Origin: Agrypnia vestita
Lineage: Eukaryota > Arthropoda > Insecta > Trichoptera > Phryganeidae
Reading direction: 5' to 3'
DNA length: 64,000 bases
Assembly: GCA_016648135.1 (NCBI GenBank)
Contig: JADDOH010007936.1
Span: forward strand, 1-64,000
Below, one piece after another: positions 1 through 12,239 of the stretch (position 1 is its first letter; every line of letters begins with the position of its first letter). The notes beneath the pieces were generated by a model. That model was not told the DNA's origin and did not search any database. It was given only the letters and a program-made list of their open reading frames with translations. The translations under genes were made by a program, and so were the position numbers.

Positions 1-620
1 GTGTTTCAATAGTATCATCATCATCATCATCATTAGCAGTGTCCCAGTTATATATAGTCAGGGGGCGTTTCGATAGCATCATCATCATCATCAACATCAT
101 TAGCGGTGTTTCAGCTGTATATCGTCAGGAGTCGTTACGATAGTATCATCATCATCATTAGCGGTGTTTCGGCTATATATAGTCAGGAGACGTTACGATA
201 GTATCATCATCATCATCATCATCACTAGCGTTGGTTCAGCTATATATCGTCAGGAGGCGTTTCGATAGTATCATCAACATCATCATCATTAGCAGTGTCC
301 CAGTTATATATCGTCAGGAGACATCATAAGCGGTGTCCCAGTCATATATAGTCAGGAGGCGTTCCGATAGTATCATCATCATCATTAGCGGTGTCTCAGA
401 TATATATCGTCAGGAAACGTTACGATAGTATCATCATCATCATCATCATCACTAGCGGCGGTTCAGCTAAATATCATAAGGTGACGTTTCGATAGTGACA
501 ACATCATCTTCATCAGTGATGGCAGGGTTCCAGTTACACATCAGTCGGAGATAATTAGGCAGATCCCATCATCATCGATGGCAGGATTATAGCTGTACAC
601 CATTTGGAGAAAATACACCG
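1..620. repeat. ~60-bp minisatellite with embedded (CAT)n
   Basis: Roughly eight to ten head-to-tail units of about 60 bp. Each has a (ATC)n/(CAT)n run of variable length, then TTAGCGGTGT, a TCAGCTATATATCGTCAGGA-like block and a GGCGTTTCGATAGT block. Unit length differs mainly through the number of CAT triplets. From about 480 onward the units are more degenerate (GATGGCAGGGTTCCAG, GATGGCAGGATTATAG). The array runs off the left edge, so its full size is unknown. No protein-coding reading is suggested. Confidence 0.9.
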
Positions 621-2860
621 ACATCCCTGGCCAGGGGCTAGGCATATCCCTACTGTCCAGATCCACCTTTCCATCTACTAATACGAGGGGTCATGGCCTC
701 GTGAAACCACATGGCAACCAACCATTACAAGTATTTATTTATGTATTGTATAGGTAAGTATATGTACGTATATTATATTTTATTAGTATGTATCTATTCG
801 TACGTAGTGTATGAGGGGGCTCTTCACGGGTGGCACAACACCCGTGCGGATGTCTTCCCTCGTCTGGAATGGATTGAACGTATTGATGCAAACCAGATTA
901 TAATAAGTACTACCTGGGAGGGTGGTTGCAGTCACTGTAGTGTCGCGAATGGCCCATGGGCTGCAGTTGCTCACAGGCGAGGGTTGGGGAGCCTAGGAAA
1001 CTCCCCTTCCCCACTCGCATATTTTTGACTTGACAGGTGGCCCGGGACCATCTTTACAGTAGCTTCAGTATATATACCGTAGTTTAACTTAGTTTAAACT
1101 GGAGGAGTTGGAATTCGGGGGGCAAACTGGCTCTGAGCCCGGACGCCAGACACTGACGCGAGGGATGGTGCGGTACTTTGCACAGAAGAGGCCCAACATG
1201 AAAAGGCGCATCCAGGCTCAGGTCAACGTATCCGGAACTCGTGTCGGGAGAAGGAAGATGGGATCAGTCACCGATGAGCCTTTGGGTACGGAGGGGCCGA
1301 ATTTAAAGCAACCACATTTTCCGCGTACACATACACTTACACACACCTTCTACAAACCCCTTATCCATTAGAACCCAACGTACCACTAGAATGAGACATA
1401 GGGCCAGATACAGGTGACGGAACTTAGGCCGGCTAGTAAATAAACGTAACAATGTAATTGATATAAAGATAATGCAGAGTAAATATAAAAGATCGTAGGG
1501 AATAAGCACAGCGAGATAACGGCGGAAGATAAAATTATTAATCAGCGAGGGCGTCGAAGACGGAATCATCCATAGGAGCGGCTACGAAGGACTCGAGGGC
1601 TTTCAGAGGATCTATGTACTCTATATGTGCATGCGCATGTGATAACGGCACGTCACTAACCTTTCCAGTGGATGGCGGTCGATCCCATACAGGTAGGACA
1701 ATGGGGGATCGAGCGGAGAGGGCGTGGAGCAGAGGATCGCGCACTCTGGAAGCGCAGCTACACCAGATGCAGTGGTTTCAGTCCGTAGGAATGATAGGTA
1801 AATAATATAGGGCCACGGAACATAGTATGTTTAGCAATTGCACCGTAGGGCTTAATTGACGTGCTAGGTAGTTTTGTTTGCGTTTTCCATGAACATTCAC
1901 GAACTTCATACCCCAGTATTTAATTTAAGTTTAGCTTGCGATAGGGTTACCACAAAACCAATTCATCCCCTATAGTTCGAAACAAAAAATTACACAACGT
2001 GAACTGGGGAGGTCTTGAATAAAGCGAGGGTGTTTGGAAATACTACGTTAAAAACCGTAGAGCCTTCATCCGACGTAGATAGATAGCTTGTCTGCCTCTA
2101 ACAAGGCGTAAACTCAGTTAGGAGTAGGATCGAGCTGAAAGGCGAAGAAGAGGAGTCATCACAGCATATAATATAAAAACCCGGAAATGAAACTCGCACA
2201 GATGTCGCTACTATCCCGTCAGAAGATTCTTCAAGGTCCCTAAAATTATAGAAAACCTTTTTTTTTTCTTCAAGGCCTACAAGATGTTCTAGAATTCTCA
2301 ACCTTCACGTTGTATACTTTGGAATATTCAAAAGGAAATATTTCCCAATACACCTCTTTTCTACAACATGTAAGTATACGACGAGTGTGCACTCAATACC
2401 TACATTTTTTTTTTTTTTAAGTGTCAATTGACGAGGAATATATAAAACCAAAGAAGGCCGATTCTTATTATGTCCCGAAATTCAAGGTCATACACTTCGC
2501 CACCCGTTGCATTTCTTCCGAACTAAGACAACAACGCCGTTGGAAACGCGCGGACCTGTGTGAGTTTTTGTACATATACGCCGGCCGACCCACTAACACA
2601 CGTGTGCCGATGGTTACCGTCGACGCAGAAAAATGCGCAGTCCGATCAAATGCGTACAAGGTCGGGTCACGTGATGTCGGCCCGCGCAAGACGCACAAGG
2701 CAAAACATCGCACCATCTGTTGTATTTCCTTCAAACTAAACTCTAACCTAGCCCAGAAGGTTTGCGAATCTTCCAACAGGTGGCACTGTTCCAGTGACCC
2801 AGTGTTAAAACCTGTTTATTATATAACACATAAAAGTTCGTTGCCCTTTCTTATATAACT
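621..2860. other. Unassigned, locally GC-richer stretch
   Basis: No recognisable gene. Two blocks (about 800-1320 and 1530-1790) are clearly richer in GC than the rest of the window and contain short open frames, the longest 105 and 145 codons at 711-1028 and 2421-2858. Their translations match no family I know. The phrase GGCCTCGTGAAACCACATGG near 692 recalls the 3' untranslated part of some insect LINEs, but this is only an impression. The blocks may be old retroelement pieces. The remainder has simple A/T runs (for example near 2262 and 2406). Confidence 0.4.
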
Positions 2861-3529
2861 TCTAAGAGCAACGACCGCATGATTTATAATTAGGTCATTA
2901 TTTCAAGTTCAACCAAGCAGATGTTTTTACAAAGACGATGAAAGTACTATTTTAGCGAATCAAAGAATTAGTTTAAAATATTTATTACGCGTTTCTCGCG
3001 CACGTATATCATTTTAGATTATCGACATGGTCGTAAAGTGTTCAAGCATATCGTTATTCGAGATAACAGTTAACATTAACGTTTAACATATAATTTTTTT
3101 TTGTGTTTTCGCGCAGACATTTTAATTGCTTCCTAAGGCTCGTGTGAAGATACACCTATACGTAAAATGTTCAAGCGAATCTAAAATAAAGGTTATGTCA
3201 CCGAATTTTTTTTTAATTTTTTTTTCACGTCTATTATAACAATATGAATACGGCTTTTTCGACTGGCTTTGGGACGTTACCCTCCTGATCGCGGCGTCAA
3301 ATGTGACGTTCCCCGTTGAGGGTGTATTTGGGGTGAAGCTTTTTTTTTTGAAAGAAGTTTAAATGGGAAGTTTAAAAGAGAAGGCTTTAAGAAAAGTTTC
3401 AAAAGCGATTTTACTTTAAGTTTATTTATTAAAAGTCTAATATATTATTTGAGATCTGCTTTTGCAAGCTCAAGGCTAAGTTTAAAATTTATTTACGTGA
3501 TTGAATTAAGTTTACGTTTAGTCTAACAT
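2861..3529. other. AT-rich flank left of large repeat copy 1
   Basis: No gene seen. Words such as TTTAAGTTTA and AAGTTTAAA recur between about 3350 and 3520. The corresponding stretch left of the second copy of the large repeat (about 25130-25350) has a similar texture (ACTTTAAGCTAC repeated). The true left edge of the repeat may therefore lie further left than I can align by eye. Confidence 0.4.
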
Positions 3530-4410
3530 ATAATTTGGCCAGTAATCGTCTAGTGATAGTAATATAGGACTCCTCGATGTGACGCGGTTACCCAGTACTT
3601 TTGGTAGCGTAGCAGAAGAAATGCCATTGTATTCATACGAGGTGAAACTAACCTAACATTATTAACGCGCAACTTGAGCCGGACTCAAAACGACGATCGA
3701 TTGAACAGACTAACAAAATCGCCATTCATGGTGGCGCATCCGTCATTTCCTCGCATCCGGTAGCGGCGTCGCGAACATAAATATGTTTACGTAGATTTTC
3801 GCCTAGAACGATGCCGCCTGGTTACCGAGGTCTCGTATTAGCACCTGTGGACGGATTCCACGGCTGAGTGCGGGGTCACGATTACGATGGAATATTCAGA
3901 TAGATAAATACCACTTGCGAAATACAGCCTAAGGCGCTCTGAGTATAACTTGGTATCCGTATAATACAACCGACGGTACATAATAGGAGCTTAGCGCTAA
4001 TATTGCGCAACAACACGCAATATCTATTTTTTTTACGTATTTTTTTTAATGCAATAGTATACTGGATCTGCCGGTCATCCAGATTAGATAAATCACGGTC
4101 GATTAATACACGGTTATACTTATTAAATACACACACAATACTCAAAATGCAAATTAACGGCTGGATTCTCCAGAATACATACATACAATGCTTACAACTG
4201 GCGCGATCGGTGGTCTTCGGCCCGATTTATCTGTTCATGGTATATAGTGGAAAGAGTAAACATATATTCATAACAACTAGGCGCAACAGAGGCTCGGGGC
4301 AAGCTTTGTCTGACATTATCACAGCCCGAGATTCTAAGGGAATGGAAGATACAATTTTGTAAGTGAAATTTAAGAAGTGACTAACCACTTCTGTCCAAAC
4401 GTGGATTCTA

Positions 4411-4466
4411 GATGCCCCCCCCTGTAGGGGGGAGGGGGATGCGGCCCCAGAGCATCGCCGCATCCG
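4411..4466. repeat. C-run/G-run plus perfect GC hairpin in repeat copy 1
   Basis: GATG followed by eight C, then TGTA and a G-rich run, then a hairpin with perfect 9-nt arms, GGATGCGGC (4437-4445) and GCCGCATCC (4457-4465). The same structure is in copy 2 at 26120-26177, where the C-run has eleven C. The arms are conserved between copies while the homopolymer length varies. Confidence 0.8.
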
Positions 4467-7214
4467 GTGGTTAACTCCTGTTTAGACATAACCTCCCACA
4501 CTAAGCTGCAGACCAAGATCAAGCCGAGACTCTATTGCTCCTGCTGGAATCCTCCGAAGTCCTCGCTTCCCGGCGACAAACATATCAGGAAGAAATCCCG
4601 CGTCTGATATTAAGGTTTGTATATTGTCCCGCGGGGCAGTCAAATTGACTGGTGTATAATGATGAGGATCCCACGTTGCGGCTACATGAGCCGGATTATT
4701 ATGATGTTTACTGCTGATTAAAGGGCTGAATGAACTAACTGGGTGACTGGAAAAGACTCTTCCTTGAGTGCGTCAGTCAGAGCCATGTTAGCATCGCCAA
4801 TTATAGTTGATGTGATTGATCCCACGGTGTAGTCTTATTGACTAGAGATATTAAAATGATGGTATTACAGCATGATTATTACAATTGATTGCACTTCCTG
4901 ATATGTTGCTCGCTGGCCGGGAAGGGAGAACCTCGAGAGGCTTCTGTATACAGCAAGTTAGAAAAGGTGGTGAATGATGAGTATGATGGTGTTAGTAATG
5001 TCCTCGCGCAGTGTATAGATTATTAAATTGCTTCCTGCTTCTCATAGTTACTCGTCCATGCGGAACGCCTTGTCTCGTACGTTAATGTGGTCCCGAACGA
5101 AGGTTTTGATTGAGGTACGGCTACCCGAGTCTTATAGCTGACATTCATGAACATTCATATCCGGAGTTCGAGCTCGTCGGGCCAAGGGGAGTGAAAGAAC
5201 GTAGGGGTTTCTTCCCCCCGAAGTGTTTGAGGCACGACGCTCTGGTCCGATTCGAAATGCTTCACCTTTGCTTGACTGAACACATTTTGACTGTGTGGAG
5301 GCTTTGCGCAATTTTACTTAGACCCACCCAGAGTGTCCCCGCAGTCCCGTTCATCCCCTGGACCGAGAACACGCACCCCGTCATTTGATCCCAGTTACAT
5401 ACAACTATCTGTATCGCGAGTGTATCTCTTTCTTCAATCCCCTTCATTATTCCATTTATACAACAATCACGTGACTAACCTCGAGAGTCTAGCACCGGTA
5501 ATAAGATCTCATTATGCTACGTTGGAAGTTAATATTGCATAACCGGACGAAATGCCTATTTCCCGCAATCATATTCAATTTGTAAAACGCAATAATGTAT
5601 ATTTATATATGTTAGTAATAAGATTGAAATGCAGAACGCACGTATGATGACCTCGCTTCTATCCTAAAGATAATTAAGATATAATCCCGACGTTACGTCC
5701 CGACATCAGTACCAATTTGTTACCGCGTCCGTTACCGTTGAACTCTGAACCCACGTAATGAAATGAATAGTGATTATGTGACAATGACGAATTATGTAAC
5801 ATGAACATTCCATTTGATACACATAAGAAAATATCAAGAATAAATAATATTAATGGTTGTTATCTTATTTCTGTAGTTGGTCTGCTTCTGAGATGGCATC
5901 CTGATCCAAAATCATATTACGGATTCTCCAAAATTAAGCAGTTACCAGCGCCTGTGTAGCCCTTCACTTTCCTTCTATCGAGAATGCTGCTCGTTATTAT
6001 AAAACTCCGCCAGCTTCAAATCTGCAAAAGAATACACATTCTCCCTCCTTCCATCGCTCACGCGCAATTCTAGCTTCGGCAAATGTATTTCATCTCATGG
6101 GAATTGAATATTAGCTTGAGAACGTCATAAATTCATATTTGCCAAAATCTTCCCAATTGCAATATATTGCGTAATATAACTACATACACAGCCTACGTAA
6201 GTTATTGAACGAATTGGTCCATTTTAGATTCATTTATTTATATATCGAGCGACAACAAAAGTACGTGTAAATTAGCCGCCTATCAACCGACTTCAGAATG
6301 GGTTCGTACCAGGTAGAACTTGGAATCGTACATAAACAGCAATAAAACGAATATTATACATTGATAAGATCTATACTCTTTGTCTGAAATTATCTGCCGT
6401 TCGAGAAGATGTCCGCACGTTATTTTCAAAATATACATTTAGATAGTAAAATAATTAGCCGTAATAGACAATATAAATGTGATCCCCAGCTGAAGACCGT
6501 ATTGCACGCTACCCATGCAATACAACAATTATCATATTGCTACTAGGCAAATCCCACAGAAACCCGGGTATTCAATCTCCAGTATAGCTAACATAACATT
6601 CCTTTGCATAAAGATACATCCGCCCTGAAGAATCTCTCGTACATTCCGAACCTCGCGACATTAAATACACACAATTATTCTGAATTTCAAGTCCTACGAA
6701 ACAAACACCCTTCGTCAGTAAAACATTCAATTTTAAAGCCTCTATATCTTTGGCAATATATGAATATCAAATTTAAATGATTTTCCATATGGACCGCGAC
6801 GCACTTAAACATTTCATAAGCGTTATGCAATAATTCACCCGCTGGAATTATCACAGCCGCAATACTACGATTTCTTGTATATTAAATCCGATGCGCGCCA
6901 AGTAATAATTATCCCTAGGCCCAAAATACGTAACGAAACAATCCACAACATGTATCAATATTTGTTACAATCCAGAAAGTTCTAAATTGAATACACGTAA
7001 AAGGCAATAGAAGTAAACAATATTGGAAATGCTTATCTGTATCTTCGAGTGTTACCGCCTCTCTGCCTGGTGGTATTTCGGTCCTCTCTCCACAAGGGCC
7101 TCCGGCCGACCTTGATGCTGAAGGAAAAGGGCCGTTCCTCGAATTTGTATGGCTTATGTAGTCAAAATTTATCGCCATTTTTGACTCCAACCGACGTGTA
7201 AAGGTAAAGGTCTA

Positions 7215-7330
7215 TCTCCCAGAACGCTTCTCATTGGCCCGATCCGTTACGCGGACAACCGTTTTTGATTGGCTCGCTTCGTCAAACTAAAATAACATAA
7301 AGCCTGCTTTACACGCCCGCGTGCAGAAAT
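7215..7330 (+). promoter_or_regulatory. CCAAT-like double box near the end of repeat copy 1
   Basis: Two ATTGG pentamers (inverted CCAAT) at 7233-7237 and 7268-7272 are 35 nt apart. Between them is CGTTACGCGGACAACCG, and downstream lie AATAACATAAAGCC and CCTGCTTTACACGCCCGCG. The same arrangement and 35-nt spacing occur in copy 2 (30473 and 30508). This is the best-conserved part of the repeat, so it may be a promoter or transcription-control module. That function is inferred only from the boxes and the conservation. No transcript start is shown. Confidence 0.35.
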
Positions 7331-7499
7331 AATAAAGGCTAATAAGAAATAATAAAGGCCCGCACCTACTTATCCGGCAAATATTTAATTATTGAGTATT
7401 TATGAATTGTGGGGCTTCTCCTTATCATGAGCTTTTAGCAGATAGATATTTTCGTATAATTTTTCAGCAATGTCTATTTGAATAGGCCAATATCGTTAC

Positions 7500-7934
7500 A
7501 CACTGTCTCACAATCGGCTGCACATTTCTTTTTAAACTTGTCAAGCAGTCGTGAAGTACATCTACAAACTCACTGTATTTATTGCACACTCTGTATAGTC
7601 TCGGCAGTGATGAGTGTATGTGGTATTTTACTCTCGTATTATCTCGATATGCCTGATTCCTACACTTATCGACCTTTCCATCTGCTATTTCTCTATACAG
7701 AAGTTTAATATAAAAAATGAATTGCTTTTTGACGTACGATGGCGTCTTATGTATGCGTAGAAATATATTTTTTTTTAATATACAGGATATAGTCATGGTA
7801 ATTATCATTATTTCTTTGTTGAACTAAGTATACCCGTCGTATCATTATTACGTAAATCATATTACGAAAATCTGACAGTGTCTCTCATCTTTTGAGGCTA
7901 CAATTATGTAATTATTTCTTTACAATAAGTTCTT
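7500..7934. other. No recognised feature
   Basis: Moderately AT-rich DNA immediately right of the end of the large repeat. Short open frames on both strands overlap one another (7464-7808 minus, 7478-7708 plus). They cross the repeat boundary and match nothing, so they are not called. Confidence 0.6.
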
Positions 7935-8205
7935 CTTCCTTGCACTGTCCCAACTCATTGCCTAGGTATGCTGTTGGGGTCAGCTCTTCTTGTTCTCAGG
8001 CTATATTTTCTTTGGTTCTGGGTATCTCTTTCATCCAGGTAATTTCTCTGTAATATTTTAGAGCGTTGAGTCATCCAGTTATTTGGTCTTCCTCTGGATG
8101 ACTATCGATGAAGCTCCATAGACATTACCTGCTTCACTGTGTGGACTGGCGTCTCCGTCTTATGTGCCCATACCATCTCGACTGTCGCTCCTCCAGCATA
8201 CTTTT
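7935..8205 (-). pseudogene. LINE reverse transcriptase C-terminal remnant
   Basis: Read on the minus strand, pieces in shifting frames give MLEERQSRWYGHIRRR, then a proline/arginine-rich stretch, then NALKYYREIT and finally ELTPTAYLGNELG. Insect non-LTR retrotransposon ORF2 proteins end with a region of this plan: (L)RWYGHVxRR, then GxPxxRW, then an ADP-type tail. Frame changes and stops break it, so this is a dead 3'-end scrap. The RT domain and any endonuclease are absent. Family assignment rests on the RWYGH motif and motif order. Confidence 0.6.
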
Positions 8206-8714
8206 TTTTATATATAATTTCATATTGAACTATTATTATTATAAAGCTCCCTTAAATATAGTTAGTTATTATTTCAATCAATCTATTGAACCCTCACTAT
8301 AAGCCCTGTCCCTTGAAGAAGAAATCTCAAAACATTAGTGGTGAACAGTCTATTTAAAATTTAAAAAAGGTAAAGTTATTCAGTATTCGTGGATATAACG
8401 TAATGAAACATTGTTAACATATATATTTGCATATAAATTGTGAACATCGAAACGTATCGTAAAATGTTAATATTATTCAGTACATGAGAGGAATTTCCGC
8501 AGTATTTGGTTACAAGAGAAGTAATTGAAACTCCTTGTTGGATTAAGTATTCTCTCATTTTCTATGAACTCTTATTACTCCAAATGTTTTTTGTGGCCGA
8601 CGTGTTTCCGTGTTTAAATGTACTATATTATATTATTTTGTATATTATTTTGGTCCTATATTTGATTTAAAAATAAAACATAATGAATTTAATATGTCAC
8701 AATTAGGTCATCAA
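8206..8714. other. AT-rich, no recognised feature
   Basis: Mostly A/T with short tandem TATTATTTTG-type words near 8625-8660. No coding signal seen. Confidence 0.6.
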
Positions 8715-8880
8715 TGACCCTATGACGTGATCATCATCACTGTTCTACACAACGCCTGGTGAGTCTTGACCTTCTCAAGAATCTTCCTCCACTCATCTCG
8801 GTGTTGTGCCAGCTCTCCCCAATTTTGAATATCCAAGGCAGATATGTATTTGAGGAATCTTAATTTTCCTAAGCTCCTAG
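8715..8880 (-). pseudogene. LINE ORF2 extreme C-terminal remnant
   Basis: The minus strand reads ALDIQNWGELAQHRDEWRKI followed by LEKVKTHQALCR and then a TGATGATGAT-rich stretch. Insect LINE ORF2 proteins commonly end with a W-x-x-(L/V)-A-x-(D/H)-R-x-x-W-R-x-(L/I) block, which matches here (W, LA, HR, EWRKI). It is only about 45 codons long with no RT domain. It may belong with the remnant at 7935-8205, but the order on the minus strand and the gap do not let me join them. Confidence 0.55.
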
Positions 8881-9559
8881 TAGTTCTAGTATGACATTAA
8901 AATTGTACTGCAAAAATATATTGTCACATTTTTTTAAACAAACATTCCACAATGAGTTCTGCAAAAAAACAAATTGTTACAGAACACATTGTGGAAAAAA
9001 ACAAAACATAAAAACACTGATTACATCATTGACGTATTATAATATAGACACGTTATTCCCATACTAGCCGGCTTTCTTATGTAGCAAATATCGCATTGAA
9101 AGAGACAACAAATCACGGCATACTTATTTCACAAACGCTCTGCGTGTAGACAGAAAATCAGTTAATTTGAAGTCACGGTGACTAAAATAACATACTCATT
9201 CTTACAATAGTGTACGATACTCTGTTCCTTTTTCCCCGGGACTTCTTTTTTCGGCGTAGCGTTGCGTTGCGCCCGATCACAAAGAAGATCCGTTCGATAA
9301 CGAATGCAAGTAAGGCAATTTCCTTAATTTTGAGTTGACAAGATTTCATGCCTGTAACGTATCTACAGTTTATTATATCATTGGATTATATAACAGTAAT
9401 GAAACTATTATTATCCAAGTAAAAATACAACAAAATATACAATTACCTCACAAATATAGAATGCGTAGGTTTCAACGTCAACAAAGTCTAATCACGTGAT
9501 ACGTGCCTTTGGCATGTAACTGAATGTTGCATATGCTAAACATAATTATCATCATTATC
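8881..9559. other. AT-rich, no recognised feature
   Basis: No coding signal. The sequence around 8930-9010 contains two related words, CATTCCACAATGAGTTCTGC and ACAGAACACATTGTGGAA, that form a loose inverted pair. A short stretch near 9240-9300 is less AT-rich (GCGTAGCGTTGCGTTGCGC) but unassigned. Confidence 0.5.
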
Positions 9560-9850
9560 CATCTCTCTAGTCCGAGGAAATCAGTCCTTGACGATGGTTA
9601 GTCCGCAGGTGGTCAAAGAGACCAGTTCTGGATTCAGAGGTTCTGATGCACCTTTCGCACTTGCTTACTCTGAATTTTGAAGGTTCTTCTTGATGGAGCC
9701 TTCGAAAAATTTTTTTGCGCTAACGCGATCGTTGCTCCGAGATAGCTATAAATTCATCATCTTCTCGGTAGTCTTATTCAGGCATTCTTACAACGCGGCC
9801 ATCCCATAAAAGTTGTCGACAAATGGTAATGGCTTCAATGCTCCCTGTGA
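9560..9850 (-). pseudogene. LINE ORF2 C-terminal remnant with zinc-knuckle tail
   Basis: On the minus strand one frame gives FVDNFYGMAAL and others give WDGRVVRMPE, RRLHQEEPSKFRVSKCERC and RTGLFDHLRTNHRQG. Many insect LINE ORF2 proteins end with (L)RWxGHVxRM followed by a C-x2-C...H-x4-H finger of the form CxxC...GLxxHLRTxC/H. The CERC and HLRTNH pieces fit that finger. Frameshifts and a stop interrupt it. It is a 3'-end relic of a LINE type distinct from the complete-frame copy at 36463-37926, which lacks this finger. Confidence 0.6.
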
Positions 9851-11094
9851 TAATGGTAAGCGTGTATTACGTTTGAACGACTCTGGATAGTAAAACTTTT
9901 CGCATTTAAACTAAGGCTGAGTCACAAGAATATATTCAGGTTAGGGGTTGATGGATGAGATCTCGTTGTAATTATTAATCATTTTAAGTCAGGAGAGTAA
10001 AAGCTTAGATTGACATTTTTTTTTTTAAATTTAAGCTTGTCGCCTTGATTTTAGTACAAAGTTTTTTCTCTATCCTATTACGTTGTGAGTATTATATATT
10101 TGATGCTTTTATTATATAGAAATATATAAAAAAGTCATTTTGTATAAAAACTCGTCTTACTTTTTGGCTTTGTTTTCGATTTTCGGAGATTATCTTTTAA
10201 AAGTACCTATTTACATTTACATTACAAAATTACTAGCGGATTTTCTTTCTTTTCCGTGGAATAATGTTTAAAGCACTCGAAACATAGGAGAATTTTAATT
10301 AAACAAGAAGTAGATGTCTCATAAGAACTCGAGCTAGAATGGAATGCCCGACGTAAGTTAAGCGATACATTAAGGCTATTTGCGTTTATTACGAAAAATG
10401 GGCGCATCTAAATAGACGCGTGAAGAAAGGCATCAAAGACAACGTCGCGAAATAAAACGGCCTCGCAGAACTGTGATCATTATACATTAAAGAAAATAAT
10501 TTTTATCTAAACTGCAGTTTATGTTAAATAAATAATAAGTTTTTATTGTAATTTAGATGTTTTGTGAACATTAAAACTAGTATGATTATTAAAATTATTT
10601 GAAATTTAAACAGTCATTTTTCCCCACTTCAAAGGCTTCAGCTTGAACTTTTATCATCAACTTTATAATATTCAAACATATTTTAAAAGGTGTATTGAAA
10701 GATTACTAGTATTCGTCAGATTGGACTTAAATAAGTGTAATGTATGTCAGTTGTTGATGGCGTTAGATTGTTATGTAATTTTTTTATTATAATATGCTTT
10801 TTTATGCTTAAGCTATTGCTGTGTACTTGCTTTCCACTTCATATTATATTTATCTTTATGTATTGTGCTATTGCTATGTATTTGACATTTTGTTTGAAAC
10901 ACTTCAAGTGTTTGAAGTGTTTATTTATTTTTTACTTGAAGGACGTAAATAAAAAATAAGTTTAAAAAAATAATAAAGAAAATAAAAATATGTTTGGTAA
11001 TGTTAGATACCAAACTAAACTACCGATATAATAATCATTTCATTAGAATTTTTTAACTGAGCTATGCTTTAATATTTTGAATTTTAAGGCTAAT
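9851..11094. other. AT-rich, no recognised gene
   Basis: Strongly AT-rich, with poly-T near 10018 and a 71-codon frame at 10744-10959 made of low-complexity hydrophobic residues that I do not consider a gene. A small inverted word pair occurs at about 10897-10922 (AAACACTTCAA, then TTTGAAGTGTTT). Confidence 0.55.
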
Positions 11095-11165
11095 TCTTGG
11101 GTCGAACCCCTGATCGTTCGATCATTAGGTAAGCGCATTAACTCCAGACGAACCAAGCGCTTCAA
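11095..11165 (-). repeat. tRNA-like sequence (possible SINE head)
   Basis: The minus strand carries GTCTGGAGTTAATGCGCTTA (A-box-like) and AGGGGTTCGACCC (B-box-like) at tRNA-like spacing, with GATCGAACGATC between them. The ends do not pair as an acceptor stem, so it is not a functional tRNA gene. I found no second copy in the window. It is a tRNA pseudogene or a SINE head. Confidence 0.4.
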
Positions 11166-12239
11166 CTGCCCGTGTCTAATTTACTAATGATTTTTTTTTA
11201 AACAAACATAGTTTCTGTAGTATTTTTTAATATTACTTTGTACATTCGATGTATTTATATGTGTTGTAACGTAATAAATAATATACGTCACACTCCTTTG
11301 CGGAACACTTGATAAATTTTTTTTTTCAATCACCGCGTGTAATATTGCACCGATAAAATAATGTTAAGACGTGTAGGTACTGTGCGTGCATTTCGGAACC
11401 GGGATCATTTACGAACTTTTAGCGGCCGGTCACATTATCGATCAACGCGGAACAAGTTGGCGTCATTGGATTTTGACATTCTGACGCAAAAGATGTGAAA
11501 ACTTCGCACCCTTTTGAGAGGGTTCCTGCGACGGACTCACAATGTGAAGCCGTCTTCGGATGTCGAGCGTGCGACCTGCTGAGAGCTCGAGGTCCAGCAC
11601 AAGGGCAGGAGACCACATGGCGGCGTAAGAACGTGCATCCCACTGGATGCCGATCTTATCCTGAACTGGAGGAAGACACCATGGCGTGATGCAGGTGCCC
11701 ACCGTCTTCTAGAGGATGCAGTTCACACACAAGAAATTGGTATTCTTTGATCTCAGTCTCATCTCAAATATCTTTCACTCCATTCAGCCTCGCGAGACGT
11801 CGCGGCATAATGTAGAGTTTTTTAAAGCGCCGAAGGTTGGAAGAAATATGCAGCATCAGTAATTAATCCATCGTTGAGGACATTTCGAGCATCATGCCGA
11901 TGCATTATTATGTATCATTACTGTGTCTAATGCATTTTAAACGTAAATCTTTAGCGTCATGAATTTCCCCGGTCCACGACATTTGCGATGGCGTTACCGC
12001 CAGTAGATTGTTGATTTCCTTTTAAATTGAGCGGCCGCTGTCAACAGTGTCGGGGATCGGCCAGTTTATTTTAAATTAGAAGTAGTGAAATAATCTTAGT
12101 AAAATATCATCGGGTAAATTAGATGTGGTCGCCTTCAGTGGCACAGTTACTTGTTTGTTTAAATTTATTGAATATGTTGACTGCACAAAATGTTTTGTTA
12201 TATAAACCCATCTTTTTTAATCTGTTGTAACTTGAAATC
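11166..12239. other. Mixed stretch with GC-richer block, unassigned
   Basis: The part at about 11390-11830 is distinctly GC-richer than its surroundings and holds overlapping short frames on both strands (11419-11702 minus, 11495-11689 plus), none recognisable. It could be an old element or a conserved non-coding patch. A NotI-like GCGGCCGC lies near 12030. The rest is AT-rich. Confidence 0.4.

Larger units (their letters stand above)
3530..7499 (+). repeat. Large non-coding interspersed repeat, copy 1
   Basis: This ~4-kb stretch is homologous to about 25350-30740 in the same orientation. Colinear anchors include TTGGCCAGT near 3534 (25354), ATCTGTTCATGGTA near 4230 (25935), a near-identical block at about 4280-5760 (25990-27840), TCTGAGATGGCATCCTGATC at 5887 (27960), CTGGAATTATCACAGCCGCAA at 6843 (30108) and a near-identical terminal block at 7230-7499 (30470-30740). 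Homology stops abruptly after GGCCAATATCGTTACA. No frame encodes a recognisable transposase, RT or gag. It may be a non-autonomous element (LARD-like) or a segmentally duplicated non-coding locus. I found no terminal repeats or target-site duplication. Strand is given only relative to copy 2. Confidence 0.8.

Noticed and set aside
711..1028. 105-codon frame near the left minisatellite
   Set aside because: No recognisable domain, low-complexity Tyr/Ile start and no supporting signals.
2421..2858. 145-codon plus-strand frame with overlapping 102-codon minus-strand frame
   Set aside because: Both strands are open over the same GC-richer patch and neither translation resembles a known protein; kept only as unassigned sequence.
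4003..4362. 119-codon frame in large repeat copy 1
   Set aside because: The frame is not conserved in copy 2, where the homologous stretch is read differently; not a gene.
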